A stretch of 64,000 nucleotides of DNA from Oligoflexia bacterium (GTDB lineage: Bacteria > Bdellovibrionota > Bacteriovoracia > Bacteriovoracales > Bacteriovoracaceae). The stretch's first letter is position 1; the number at the start of each line of letters is the position of its first letter. A program made the position numbers and the translations under genes. Under the pieces are notes generated by a model. The model was not told where the DNA came from. It made no database searches and worked only from the letters and a program-made list of their open reading frames with translations. The stretch covers positions 186,001 through 250,000 of the forward strand of contig JADFZW010000002.1 in assembly GCA_015232355.1 (NCBI GenBank). Direction: 5' to 3'. Below are positions 9,046 to 18,578 of this stretch, piece after piece.

Positions 9046-11955
9046 TTACTGTAACAAAACCTTTTGTTGTAATTTAAAAAGTCTATCCATTGCTTCAATA
9101 GGCGTCATGTTCATAATGTTCACTCTCTCTAGATCATTTTTAAGTTCTCTAAACATCTTTGACTCAAAACTTCGCGCATTGTGATCGTGCACCTCTTGAT
9201 CATTAATTTCAAAAAGTGTTGGTCTTTGCTTTTCATCAGAAGAGAGACTTGTTTTCTGATTTATTATATTTTCCGAATCATTAAGTAAATCTTTATTATG
9301 CTGATGATTCTTTTGATTTTCTTTCGTGCTTTCTTTTTTATTTCCCTCTAAGTGTTTTAAAATCTCCTCTGCTTTAAAGAGTAATGAGCGTGGTAATCCT
9401 GCCAATTTCGCCACATATATACCGTAACTTTGTTCTGCACCTCTCTCTAAAAGTCGATATAAAAATTTAACATTTCCCCCTTGAATAGCAGTTTCCACCG
9501 AAAGATTTTTGGAACACTTTAATCCGTCCACCACTGCAACCAATTCATGATAGTGGGTAGAAAATAGTGTTAATGCTTTTACTTTTAACACTAGATGCTC
9601 CACCAGTGCCCAAGCAATACTTAATCCATCATAAGTTGAAGTTCCTCTTCCAACTTCATCAATTACAATAAACGATTTTGCACTAGCATGTCTTAAAATC
9701 TCTGCTGTCTCTGACATCTCCACCATAAATGTTGAGTGTCCCTTCATTATATCATCCGAAGCACCAACTCTACTAAAGAGATAATCACAAATAGATACCT
9801 CTGCAAAACTGGCGGGAACAAAACTTCCAATTTGAGTTAAGAATTGAATAATTGCCATCTCTCTCATGACAGTAGTTTTTCCGGCCATATTAGGTCCTGT
9901 GATTAATCCAAAGTAACAGTGCTCATCCAAATAGAGATCATGAGAGACAAAACGCTCTTTTAGTACTGACTTAATTAGTGGATGCCATCCACCCTTAACG
10001 TTTAAAATTTTTTTATCTTTATCGGTAATAATTTTTGGTCGCTTAAAGTTCTCTTGCAAACTTACCCACGCTAAACTTTGCAAAACATCTAATGTTGCAA
10101 AAAAGCGAGCAAGCATTCTGATAGCGGCGGCAACCGTCGAGACATCACAAACTACATTATTAAATATCTCACGTTCAATTTTTTCCAACTTCTCACGCGC
10201 ACTAAAAATCTCTTTTTCAAAATCCAATAACTCTTTGGTTACAAATCTTTCAGCATTAACTAAAGTTTGTCGACGTTCAAAGTTAGCTGGTACTTTTGAG
10301 AGATGCGATTTCGATACTTCAATAAAATAACCAAAGATATTATTATATTTTACTTTTAGATTAGAGATCTGAGATTTTTTTCGATACTCTACCTCCATCC
10401 TAAGTAGCGCTTCCTCTGTGTGATTGCTTAAATCAAAGAGACGATCTCTCTCTTCGCTGGCACCTCTCTTTATCAGATTGCCCTTCTCTAAAGTCGCACC
10501 AATTTCATCATTTATTGAAGAAATAATTTTAGTGGCCACCGTTTTTAATTGATCAAAATCGTCATCTACTAAGAGTGATAGTACTCGATAACCTTCAAGA
10601 TTTAAGCTTAATTGGCCATCAAAAAATGAATCCGATGCTTCTGCTTCAGTACCGGCATCACTATTCATCATTTTATCTAAAAGAACTTTGATATCTGTAT
10701 CAACTAAGAATTTTTTATAAATCAAAATAGCATTCGCCAAATTTAGTAAATCTTGAGAGGTAACTTTTTTAGAAGAGATCTTGGCCAAAATTCGTTCCAA
10801 GTCTCTAACCAAACTCAATTCCTCTCTGATTTTTTTGATTCCTCTCTCCTGCTCTAACAAGTGAGCAATTAATCTTTGCCTCTCCAAAATCTCTGAAAGC
10901 GATGAACTTGGTGCTAGAAAAAAATTCTTTATTTCCCTAGCACCCATTGCAGTCATCGTTCTATCCATAAAACCTAACAGCGATTGGGCAAACGATTGAC
11001 TAAAATCTTTTTTATCCCTATCTCTGTCTCTACCTTTAGGGAAAATTTCTAGTCCACAGAGTGTGGACATCGACACTCGCATCTTTCCCTCTTGCGCTTC
11101 CATTCGAAAGGGTCTTATGTGAACATATTCTTCAATATTTTGATTCGTAGAAACATAAAATGCCAGAGCAGAAATCGGCGACAACACATGAGAATCCATA
11201 CTAATGATTCTATCACGAGAGTAACTGGGAATTAATTTTTCCACATACACTTTACTATTTTCAATCGAAAAGTATGCTTTATCTAAATAGCTTTTTAAAA
11301 ATGCTCCCTCTTTTATGAAATTATTTAATTGCTTAAATCCATCCCACTGCCGCGGGAATAACACTAACTCTTTTGGTGAATACAAGTTTAATTTATCAAT
11401 CACCTGTTCTTGAGACAGCAACTTGTAACCAACAAAATCTCCAGTGGTAAAATCCAGTAATACTAAGTAAAAAACAGTTATATCACTGGCCACACCATCT
11501 GCAATTCCAAAAACGTAAGAGTAGATCGCGGCCATATAACGATGCTCTTTTGCATCTCCCTTCTCTAAATCAAAGGGCATACCCGGACTTACTATTTGAG
11601 TAACCTCTCTTCTAACAATTCCTTTAGCAAGTTTAGGATCCTCTACTTGTTCACAGATTGCTACCTTCTTTCCTAAAGCAATAACTTTTTCTACGTAATT
11701 GTTAGCAGCATGAAAGGGAATACCGGCCATAGGGATATCTACTGTGCCTATTTTCCCTCTGTGAGTAAGTGTAATATTTAAAATTCTACTCGCTTCTTTG
11801 GCATCATCAAAAAAGAGTTCGTAAAAATCTCCCATGCGAAAAAAGAGCAGAATATCTGGATGTTTTTTTTTGATCTCAATATATTGTGAGATCATTGGAG
11901 TTAATTTAACTTTAGAGTCAATTATTTCTTGCAACATTCCTTTGGCCAGCAGCAT
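9046..11955 (-). CDS. mutS: DNA mismatch repair protein MutS
   Basis: MutS recognises mismatches and small loops as a dimer and signals through MutL. The mismatch-binding Phe-x-Glu is visible in FFRMGDFYELFF (F44, E46). The ATPase carries GPNMAGKTT (about 687-695), FIVIDEVGRGTSTYDGLS (Walker B and D loop) and the His switch in FSTHYHEL. At 969 residues it is longer than the usual 850-880. The extra length comes from an Arg/Asp repeat near 311 (GRDRDRDKK), a variable clamp-region insert and a polar Lys/Asn/His stretch near 890-920 ahead of the C-terminal dimerisation segment. ATG 11955 has GGA six bases upstream. No mutL is in the window. The catalytic motifs are intact, so mismatch repair should work. 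Confidence 0.97.
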   Translation of the reverse strand: MLLAKGMLQEIIDSKVKLTPMISQYIEIKKKHPDILLFFRMGDFYELFFDDAKEASRILNITLTHRGKIGTVDIPMAGIPFHAANNYVEKVIALGKKVAICEQVEDPKLAKGIVRREVTQIVSPGMPFDLEKGDAKEHRYMAAIYSYVFGIADGVASDITVFYLVLLDFTTGDFVGYKLLSQEQVIDKLNLYSPKELVLFPRQWDGFKQLNNFIKEGAFLKSYLDKAYFSIENSKVYVEKLIPSYSRDRIISMDSHVLSPISALAFYVSTNQNIEEYVHIRPFRMEAQEGKMRVSMSTLCGLEIFPKGRDRDRDKKDFSQSFAQSLLGFMDRTMTAMGAREIKNFFLAPSSSLSEILERQRLIAHLLEQERGIKKIREELSLVRDLERILAKISSKKVTSQDLLNLANAILIYKKFLVDTDIKVLLDKMMNSDAGTEAEASDSFFDGQLSLNLEGYRVLSLLVDDDFDQLKTVATKIISSINDEIGATLEKGNLIKRGASEERDRLFDLSNHTEEALLRMEVEYRKKSQISNLKVKYNNIFGYFIEVSKSHLSKVPANFERRQTLVNAERFVTKELLDFEKEIFSAREKLEKIEREIFNNVVCDVSTVAAAIRMLARFFATLDVLQSLAWVSLQENFKRPKIITDKDKKILNVKGGWHPLIKSVLKERFVSHDLYLDEHCYFGLITGPNMAGKTTVMREMAIIQFLTQIGSFVPASFAEVSICDYLFSRVGASDDIMKGHSTFMVEMSETAEILRHASAKSFIVIDEVGRGTSTYDGLSIAWALVEHLVLKVKALTLFSTHYHELVAVVDGLKCSKNLSVETAIQGGNVKFLYRLLERGAEQSYGIYVAKLAGLPRSLLFKAEEILKHLEGNKKESTKENQKNHQHNKDLLNDSENIINQKTSLSSDEKQRPTLFEINDQEVHDHNARSFESKMFRELKNDLERVNIMNMTPIEAMDRLFKLQQKVLLQ

Positions 11956-12090
11956 ATTATTCCGTCTATAAAAAATAATCTGTAAAACAATCTGTAAAAT
12001 ACCATTACCAATCTTATTCTGAACAAGCTAACATAATGGGGAAGATACGAAAAGAACGAAAAGAGTACTCTTAATTTGATGCTCTTTTTA

Positions 12091-12104
12091 TCTAGATATC
12101 TAGA
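12091..12104. repeat. 14-bp perfect palindrome in the mutS-lptC divergent region
   Basis: TCTAGATATCTAGA reads identically on both strands. It lies about 28 bases before the lptC start, and a second palindrome AAGAGTACTCTT sits at 12061-12072. Either could be an operator half-site pair for the divergent genes. No matching copy was noticed elsewhere, so the role is unproven. Confidence 0.4.
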
Positions 12105-12131
12105 AATATAAATAAATTTGGTCGAAAAAAA

Positions 12132-13154
12132 ATGTTTACTTTTTTCTCACGCTCAACATTTGTTTTGCTCAGTTTTTATACGATTCTATCAATCGTAATC
12201 TACGCTTCATTCAAAAGCAGTGAAGAGCAAAGTGATTCTTCTAAATTTGAGAAATTGGCGGATGATCTCGCTATCACTAGTGAATTTATCAAAGTTGATT
12301 ACTATTCACAAAAAAATGACAAACCCTACGTATATCTAAATGCCTCTTCAATGGTTATGGATCACACCAAAAATTTCTTAAATCTTAAATCTCCATTTGG
12401 AAATACCTATAGTAATGATTCAAAACCGGTCAACTATAAAGCACTCTCAGGTAAGCTCGATTTAAATGACAAAAATTTGACACTCGTTGGAAGTGTAATT
12501 GTATGGGATAAGCTCTCAGAAATCAAATCTGAACAACTCACCTACATTCAAAGTAAAGACTTGGCAGAATTTATTGGTAATATTAAATCTTATTCTGTTG
12601 CTGAAAAATCTGGAGATCAAGTTTATATTGACTCAATTAAAGCTATTGCCTGGCCCAATAAAAAAGAGGGAGAGTATTTAGGAAATGTGGTTGGAAAAAT
12701 TATTAGAAAAAAACCCTACGAACCAGGAATAAACTTTAAAACTGATAAAATGAAACTTCAATTAAACAACTCTTATATTGAGTTAATTAACAATGTTTAT
12801 ATTAAACGAGATAATGCTGAAGCATTTGCAATGAGAGGCGAAATATTTTTAGAAAACTATAACAAAAAACTCAAGTATTACGCACTTTATGACGACGTTA
12901 AACTAATACAACATCTACCAGGTAAGATACCAATTGATCCAAAGTATCCTAATGGTCCAAAGAAGCCTAATGATCGAAGATCCTTCTCTGAAAAATTAGA
13001 AGGATTTGCAAAGGAAGCTAAGATAGTTCTTACTGGATATCCAAAGGTTATTCATGAACAAGATGTTGTTAAAGGAAATAAAATAACTTTTTACGAGAAT
13101 ACTGAAATTGTTGAGGTTGACGATTCCACTTCCAGCTTCATCATAAGTAAGTAG
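12132..13154 (+). CDS. lptC: LptC/LptA-type lipopolysaccharide export protein
   Basis: The 340-residue protein has one N-terminal membrane anchor (about 9-27) followed by a periplasmic beta-rich region of OstA/LptA-like repeats (for example KLDLNDKNLTLVGSVIVWD and YIELINNVYIKR). In LPS export LptC is the anchored bridge of the LptBFG ABC transporter and LptA the soluble periplasmic filament. This protein is well above the roughly 190 residues of E. coli LptC and seems to carry both an LptC-like N-part and an LptA-like C-part. lptB follows 35 bases later, which supports the assignment. A polar Pro/Lys-rich insert lies near 265-285. The ribosome site is weak. Whether a separate lptA exists elsewhere cannot be seen. 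Confidence 0.75.
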   Translation: MFTFFSRSTFVLLSFYTILSIVIYASFKSSEEQSDSSKFEKLADDLAITSEFIKVDYYSQKNDKPYVYLNASSMVMDHTKNFLNLKSPFGNTYSNDSKPVNYKALSGKLDLNDKNLTLVGSVIVWDKLSEIKSEQLTYIQSKDLAEFIGNIKSYSVAEKSGDQVYIDSIKAIAWPNKKEGEYLGNVVGKIIRKKPYEPGINFKTDKMKLQLNNSYIELINNVYIKRDNAEAFAMRGEIFLENYNKKLKYYALYDDVKLIQHLPGKIPIDPKYPNGPKKPNDRRSFSEKLEGFAKEAKIVLTGYPKVIHEQDVVKGNKITFYENTEIVEVDDSTSSFIISK

Positions 13155-13189
13155 GGTGAGTTAAGTAGATGTAGGTGATAAATAAATTT

Positions 13190-13960
13190 ATGTCAGTAAA
13201 AAACCTAAACGAAAATGATTCCTATAATTATAATGAAGTAATATCGTTTACTGCTAAAGGACTCAAAAAATCTTTTGGCAAACGAATGGTTGTTAATGAT
13301 GTTAACTTAAATGTACATCAAGGTGAAATCGTCGGATTACTTGGTCCCAACGGCGCAGGAAAAACAACTTCATTTTATATGATGGTGGGTTTGATCAGAG
13401 CAGATGCTGGAAACATCGAACTTTTTTGCGAAGATATTACCTACAGACCAATTCACGAACGTGCATTAAAAGGAATTGGTTACCTACCTCAAGAACCATC
13501 AATTTTTAGAGATCTATCAGTCGAATTAAATATTTTGGCCGCACTTGAATGCTCCTCACTCTCTCGAGTACAAAGAACTAATATTTTAAATAATCTATTA
13601 AGCGATTTTGGTATCACTCACATAAGAAAATCTAGAGGTAGTGAACTCTCTGGTGGTGAGAGAAGAAGAGTAGAAATTGCACGAACACTATCACTTTCTC
13701 CTAAATTTATTTTGCTTGATGAACCATTCGCAGGAATAGATCCACTGGCCGTAACTGATATTCAAAATATTATAAAGAGTTTAAAGAATAAAAACATTGG
13801 TGTACTAATTACTGACCATAATGTTCGCGAGACATTAGGAATTGTAGATCGTGCCTATATCATGAATGAAGGAAAATTATTGGTCAGCGGAACTCCCCAA
13901 GAGATAATAGAAAGTGAGAGTGCAAGAAAGTTTTATTTAGGAGAAGAGTTTAAAATATAA
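13190..13960 (+). CDS. lptB: LPS export ABC transporter ATPase LptB
   Basis: This cytoplasmic ATPase powers LPS extraction from the inner membrane with LptFG-C. It has Walker A GPNGAGKT, the ABC signature LSGGERRRVEIART, Walker B FILLDEPFAGID and the switch His in LITDHNVRETL, all close to E. coli LptB. The ATG at 13190 is preferred to a GTG at 13175 because AGGTGA at 13173-13178 would be its ribosome site; either start gives a small extension before the usual LptB N-terminus. It stands between the LptC/A-like gene and rpoN, the common proteobacterial order. The stop codon lies inside a 7-bp tandem repeat that continues into the intergenic gap. Confidence 0.96.
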   Translation: MSVKNLNENDSYNYNEVISFTAKGLKKSFGKRMVVNDVNLNVHQGEIVGLLGPNGAGKTTSFYMMVGLIRADAGNIELFCEDITYRPIHERALKGIGYLPQEPSIFRDLSVELNILAALECSSLSRVQRTNILNNLLSDFGITHIRKSRGSELSGGERRRVEIARTLSLSPKFILLDEPFAGIDPLAVTDIQNIIKSLKNKNIGVLITDHNVRETLGIVDRAYIMNEGKLLVSGTPQEIIESESARKFYLGEEFKI

Positions 13961-13980
13961 AATATAAAATATAAAATATA
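13952..13980. repeat. 7-bp tandem repeat before rpoN
   Basis: The unit AAAATAT is repeated about four times, beginning within the lptB stop region and running into the rpoN leader. Together with the flanking TATA-rich sequence it fills most of the gap between the two genes. Copy-number change would alter leader length but not either protein. Confidence 0.8.
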
Positions 13981-14030
13981 AATTATAATATATATAAGGA
14001 AGATATAGTGAATATTGAGAGTAAGTGGAA

Positions 14031-15617
14031 ATGAAAATCACCCATGATCTAAAACAGACTCAGAATCTTTTGATTACCCCGCAACTTAGGCAGGCCATTG
14101 AGATGTTGACAGTTCCACATCTAGAGATGACCCAGATCATAAGCAAAGAACTAACAGAAAATCCACTTCTAGAGGAAGCAGAGGGTGAAATAGGAACGGG
14201 AACACTTCAAGATCGTTCCTTAAAAGAGGTTGATCAAAAAATTAAAAACTTAGAGATGCAAAATCAAGAGGTCTCTTCAGAGGATTTTAATGGATCAGAA
14301 ACATTAAGTTCAAACAAAGAAGATCAAGGCGATTGGAACAATTACATTGAAGAAAATCAAAACGAACAACAATATTTAAAAAATTCCAGCACCACTACAA
14401 ATAACAGCAGCAACAACAATAATAATGATGCTGACGATATGCCTAACTACGAAAACATTCTCTCCAAAGGATTCTCATTGGCAGAACATTTGTTGTGGCA
14501 ATTACAAATGAGTGAACTTACCGAAGAAGAATTTAAAATTGGAGAGACTATCATTCATAATTTAAATGATAGTGGATTTTTGGACTCTTCTATAGAGGAG
14601 ATTACAGAGAAGGGACCATTTGATACTAAGAGTGTTCTTAAAGTTTTAGAAAAAGTTCAAACTTTAGATCCTATCGGTTGTGGAGCAAAAGATCTTCAAG
14701 AGAGTTTGTTAATACAAGCAAAATCCATTGTTCCGAGACAACCATTAGTTGAAAAAATTTTACTAAATTACTTTCAAGAATTACAAGATAACAACTACAA
14801 CTCCATTTCAAAAAAAGAAAAAATTTCTGAAAACTCTGTGCTTATGGCATTTGAAATTATCAAAGAGCTAAATCCCAGACCAGGAAAAAGCATCTCTTCA
14901 GAGGACACCAGATATGTTGTTCCTGATGTATATGTCTATCATGTAGGAAGTCAGTTAGTTGTCTCTGCAAATGACGAAGGAGTTCCTCGACTTAAAGTTT
15001 CAAACTACTATCAATCGATAATTGAACAATCAAAAAGTTTACGTGATCAAAGCACAAAAGATTATCTGCAGGATAAATTGAAATCTGCTGTTTGGTTGAT
15101 TAAATCAATTCAGAATCGTCAAAAAACAATTTTGAAAGTTGCGGAAGCAATCGTAAAGTTGCAACCAGACTTTTTTAAAAAAGGAATTACCCATCTCAAA
15201 CCAATGATCTTGAAAGATATTGCAAATGACATTGGCATGCACGAGTCAACAGTCTCCAGAGTGACAGTCAATAAATATATGCATACTCCACTTGGAATTT
15301 TTGAATTAAAATTCTTTTTTAACACTGGAATTGGTGGTAAAGATGGTGGCACTGATGTTGCTGCTGAAACATTGAAATTAAAAATTAAACAATTAATTAA
15401 TATGGAGGATTCAGCAAAACCACTTTCAGATCAAAAGATTGTTGAGATTTTAGCAAAAGAAGATATTAATGTGGCCAGAAGAACTATTGCTAAATATAGG
15501 GAGATGATGTCTATACCAGCTTCTGCTGATAGAAAAAAGAAGGATAGTAAAAAGGGAAGTAATAGTAATAGTAATAGTAATAGTAACTTTAATAAATCGC
15601 CCACGAAAAGGAGGTAA
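14031..15617 (+). CDS. rpoN: RNA polymerase sigma-54 factor
   Basis: Sigma-54 directs RNA polymerase to -24/-12 promoters and needs an AAA+ activator. Region I is plain at the N-terminus (QTQNLLITPQLRQAIEML). An acidic Asn/Gln/Ser-rich region II spans about 55-140 and contains long Asn runs. The core-binding region follows, then the helix-turn-helix (DIGMHESTVSRVTVNKY) and the RpoN box ARRTIAKYRE near the end. The tail is an unusual Lys/Ser/Asn repeat (NSNSNSN) after the box. ATG 14031 with GAGAG about ten bases upstream is favoured over GTG 14025. It lies between lptB and hpf, the classical arrangement. A matching promoter is present at 29586. Confidence 0.97.
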   Translation: MKITHDLKQTQNLLITPQLRQAIEMLTVPHLEMTQIISKELTENPLLEEAEGEIGTGTLQDRSLKEVDQKIKNLEMQNQEVSSEDFNGSETLSSNKEDQGDWNNYIEENQNEQQYLKNSSTTTNNSSNNNNNDADDMPNYENILSKGFSLAEHLLWQLQMSELTEEEFKIGETIIHNLNDSGFLDSSIEEITEKGPFDTKSVLKVLEKVQTLDPIGCGAKDLQESLLIQAKSIVPRQPLVEKILLNYFQELQDNNYNSISKKEKISENSVLMAFEIIKELNPRPGKSISSEDTRYVVPDVYVYHVGSQLVVSANDEGVPRLKVSNYYQSIIEQSKSLRDQSTKDYLQDKLKSAVWLIKSIQNRQKTILKVAEAIVKLQPDFFKKGITHLKPMILKDIANDIGMHESTVSRVTVNKYMHTPLGIFELKFFFNTGIGGKDGGTDVAAETLKLKIKQLINMEDSAKPLSDQKIVEILAKEDINVARRTIAKYREMMSIPASADRKKKDSKKGSNSNSNSNSNFNKSPTKRR

Positions 15618-15706
15618 TCAATAAATTAAGATGTGATGGTTTTTAAATTAAAAAGAACCATCAAAAATTTCTCTAAATTTTTAACATTATGAGGAGTAAA
15701 CGAATT

Positions 15707-16102
15707 ATGAAAGTTTCAATTTCTTTTAAGAATCTCGAGCATACACCCGCATTGGATGAAAAAATTAAGGAGAAAACGCACAAGCTAGAAAAATATCTAG
15801 ATGGCAATACAGATGTTCATTGGGTCTGCTCCACTCAAGAGGGGCAACACTATGCTGACATAAAACTATCAGGACCTTCATTTCAATACAACGCATCCGC
15901 TGATAGTGATAATCTCTACAAAACTCTTGATTTGGCAGTATCCAAAATGGAAAAGCAACTGCAAAGAAAAAAAGAGAAATGGAAAAACAAAATTCACAGC
16001 AAACACAACATCAACCAAGACGAAAATCTAATAAAAAATAAAAAGAAAGGACGTGGCAATCACGAACATGATTACGATGAAGAACTAGATGAAGTTGGAT
16101 AG
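15707..16102 (+). CDS. hpf: ribosome hibernation / ribosome-associated inhibitor (Hpf/RaiA family)
   Basis: Short HPF-type protein of about 131 residues that binds the 30S decoding region and stabilises idle ribosomes. The family pattern is visible: KVSISFKNLEHTPALDEKI at the start, then LEKYLDG, a central HYADIKLSG and the helix LYKTLDLAVSKMEKQLQRKKEKWK. The C-terminus is a Lys-rich then acidic/His tail (about 100-131), with no long-form dimerisation domain. ATG 15707 is chosen because GAGGAG lies at 15691-15696; an in-frame ATG at 15689 lacks such a site. Its place directly after rpoN is conserved in many Gram-negative bacteria. Confidence 0.93.
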   Translation: MKVSISFKNLEHTPALDEKIKEKTHKLEKYLDGNTDVHWVCSTQEGQHYADIKLSGPSFQYNASADSDNLYKTLDLAVSKMEKQLQRKKEKWKNKIHSKHNINQDENLIKNKKKGRGNHEHDYDEELDEVG

Positions 16103-16207
16103 ACTTTACGAGATTTTATGAGACTTTATTAGATTTTATTAAAGTTTAAGCTTCCCATAATCTAAACCTCTTGGATTTTAACAAATAATCAATTATCATC
16201 CTCTTTA

Positions 16208-16591
16208 ATGAAAAAGGTTTTTTTAATCGACCAAGAAAAATTTCGATGCTCATTAATTGAGATGACACTAAAATGTGAAGGCATAAGTACATTCTCATTA
16301 CAAAGTACAAAAGAATCATTTAACTTTATAGAAGATATACTTCCAGATCTTCTCTTAATCGATTTAACAACTTTTATTAACGACAACCAAAATGATAACG
16401 GACAAGATTTTATCGAGCAATTAAAATTAAATCCCAAGACATCCAATATTCCAATTGTTGGAATGGGAAGTGCGGAAGATCTTAGTAGATTGCAATTACA
16501 ATTGAAATTGCAATTACAATTCAAACATTTCATTAAACGACCATTCTCTATCTCTCAGTTAGGAGAAGAGATTAAAAATATACTTAAATAA
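16208..16591 (+). CDS. degenerate response-regulator receiver domain
   Basis: A stand-alone receiver-like fold of 127 residues. The phosphoacceptor Asp is retained in DLLLIDLTTF and the conserved Lys in FIKRPFS. The first acidic pair is changed to Asp-Gln (VFLIDQEKF), so metal binding and phosphorylation may be weak or absent. A short Gln/Leu repeat (LQLQLKLQLQF, about 97-107) replaces the usual alpha4-beta5 sequence, which suggests repeat slippage. There is no output domain. It is followed 14 bases later by the acyl-CoA dehydrogenase gene and follows hpf by about 105 bases. The ribosome site is poor. It could be a protein-interaction module rather than a phosphoswitch. Confidence 0.72.
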   Translation: MKKVFLIDQEKFRCSLIEMTLKCEGISTFSLQSTKESFNFIEDILPDLLLIDLTTFINDNQNDNGQDFIEQLKLNPKTSNIPIVGMGSAEDLSRLQLQLKLQLQFKHFIKRPFSISQLGEEIKNILK

Positions 16592-16605
16592 ATTAGAGAG
16601 TAAAC

Positions 16606-18381
16606 ATGAACTACTACAATGATTCCAGTGAATGGAAATACCTTTTTAGAAATGCTATTAACTGGGAACAAATAATTCCTTTATATTTTAAGGAGTTTCC
16701 CACCAAAGATGGACTTAACAACAAAGAAGAATTGATTCAATTTTATGAAGAGATGATTTCAACTATTGCTGATTGGGCCGGAAATAGTTTAGAAAAGAGA
16801 GCATCAGATTTAGATATTCAAGGTGCTGGTAGAGTTGAAAATGGAAAAACAATTAACGGAGAGTTGTTAAATAAATTATATTCTGAAGCAAGAGAGTTGG
16901 GTATTTTTGGTATGCACTGTAGTGAGAAGTATGGTGGTCTTGGTCTTCCTGCAACCATTGTAACTGTAGCTCACTCACTTATTTCAAGAGCATGTTTGGC
17001 ATCCTCTGCTCAAATTGGATTCTTTTTGAGCATAACTGATATGATTGAAAGATTTTGTAGTGAAGAGATTAAAGAAAAATATTTGCCTATGATTGTTGCT
17101 GGTGAAATCAGCGGATCGATGTGTTTAACGGAACCCGATGCTGGTTCAGATATTGGTAGTATTAAAACTACCGCCACAAGAAGAAAAAAAGATGCAAATG
17201 ATAATCTTTATCTCTTAAATGGTAGCAAATGTTTTATCACTAATGCTGGTGGTGGACTTGGATTTGTGCTTGCAAGATTAACAGATGCTCCTGAAGGATT
17301 GGAAGGAATCTCTCTATTTTTTGTAGAGCAATTTTTAACTGATAATGATGGAAATACTATTTTAAATTATCAGGTAACAAAAAACGAAGATAAAATTGGA
17401 TTGCATGGTTCTTTTACTTGCGAAGTAGTTTATGAAAACTCTATCGCTCACTTGGTTGGAGCAGAAAATAAGGGACTCTCAATAATGTTTTATTTGATGA
17501 ACGAGGCCCGTTTGGGTGTTGGGATTCAAGCATTAGGAGGAATGGAAGCATCTGTTCACTGTATGAAAGAATATGCAACCAATAGAGTTCAATTTTCTAA
17601 ACCAATAATTGAATTACCTCTTTATAAAAAAAATTATGAGGAATTAGAAACTGAGTGCATGGCCTATCGGGCATTTCTCGTTGATACCATCTGGAGATAT
17701 GACGTCTTTCAAAAGCTAGATATGAAAAAGAGATCTGGTGAAAAATTATCTGAAGAGGAAGAAAAATCATTAAAAAATGCTTCCGCTATCATTAGAAAAA
17801 GGACACCTCTTGTTAAATATTATGGTACAGAAGCATTCACCACTATCTCTACAAAAGCTTTACAAGGTTTAGGTGGATATGGATTGATGAAAGATTATCC
17901 TATTGAACGAATTCATCGAGATAGTTTTGCTCCTCTTTTATACGAAGGTACTTCTCAAATTCAAGCACTCATGGCCTTGAAAGATTTAATTAAAAATATA
18001 ATTAAAAATCCATCCTTTTATTTTTTCAAAATGATTGGAAGTGATCAGATAAAAAAATTAAAGGAAAAAAATTCAATCAAAAAGAGATACTTTCATCTTG
18101 ATCTTAAATTTAAATCCAATTTGGCCAAATTACTTCTTCGTACACTAAGACCTACTAGTTTAAACAAACTATTTAAAATTAAATCTTGGTCTGATGAAAA
18201 AAAGATAGAACAACTGATGACCCATGCAGAGACTATCTGCCAAGCTCTTTCATATCTTGAAATCTTAAGAGTTCTGGCCATGCACGCGGAAAAATCTTCC
18301 AGCAGAGATGAACTCTTCAATCGCTACTGTAAACTCATCATTCCTCGCTTGTCACAAATTTACACCTCTTGGAAAATATAG
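16606..18381 (+). CDS. acyl-CoA dehydrogenase family protein
   Basis: FAD enzyme for the first step of fatty-acid beta-oxidation. The 591-residue chain has the family motifs in order: CLTEPDAGSDIGSIKTTA (flavin and substrate loop), LLNGSKCFITNAGGG, the arginine segment ATNRVQFSKPIIEL, and LLYEGTSQIQ, whose Glu matches the catalytic base. The C-terminal 140 residues form a helical extension found in longer FadE-like members. GAGAG precedes the ATG. The gene may be co-transcribed with the small receiver gene. A strong hairpin lies 130 bases downstream. Chain-length specificity cannot be judged. Confidence 0.92.
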   Translation: MNYYNDSSEWKYLFRNAINWEQIIPLYFKEFPTKDGLNNKEELIQFYEEMISTIADWAGNSLEKRASDLDIQGAGRVENGKTINGELLNKLYSEARELGIFGMHCSEKYGGLGLPATIVTVAHSLISRACLASSAQIGFFLSITDMIERFCSEEIKEKYLPMIVAGEISGSMCLTEPDAGSDIGSIKTTATRRKKDANDNLYLLNGSKCFITNAGGGLGFVLARLTDAPEGLEGISLFFVEQFLTDNDGNTILNYQVTKNEDKIGLHGSFTCEVVYENSIAHLVGAENKGLSIMFYLMNEARLGVGIQALGGMEASVHCMKEYATNRVQFSKPIIELPLYKKNYEELETECMAYRAFLVDTIWRYDVFQKLDMKKRSGEKLSEEEEKSLKNASAIIRKRTPLVKYYGTEAFTTISTKALQGLGGYGLMKDYPIERIHRDSFAPLLYEGTSQIQALMALKDLIKNIIKNPSFYFFKMIGSDQIKKLKEKNSIKKRYFHLDLKFKSNLAKLLLRTLRPTSLNKLFKIKSWSDEKKIEQLMTHAETICQALSYLEILRVLAMHAEKSSSRDELFNRYCKLIIPRLSQIYTSWKI

Positions 18382-18392
18382 ATCCACAATCT

Positions 18393-18440
<48 letters not shown>

Positions 18441-18509
18441 TTTCTAAAAACCTGATAAAATATAGATAAAAATAGATCTAATTAGATAAAAAATCGGGGT
18501 TAAAAAGAA

Positions 18510-18546
18510 AAAAAGGTCATTGAGACTTACTCTCAATGACCTTTTT
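18510..18546. terminator. bidirectional rho-independent terminator
   Basis: A perfect 16-base stem (AAAAAGGTCATTGAGA pairing with TCTCAATGACCTTTTT) closes a five-base loop at 18526-18530. It has A-tracts on the left and T-tracts on the right, so it can terminate both the plus-strand dehydrogenase transcript and the minus-strand histone-like gene. Confidence 0.9.
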
Positions 18547-18578
18547 ATTTTCAATTTTTACTTTAACGTAAAATTAAA

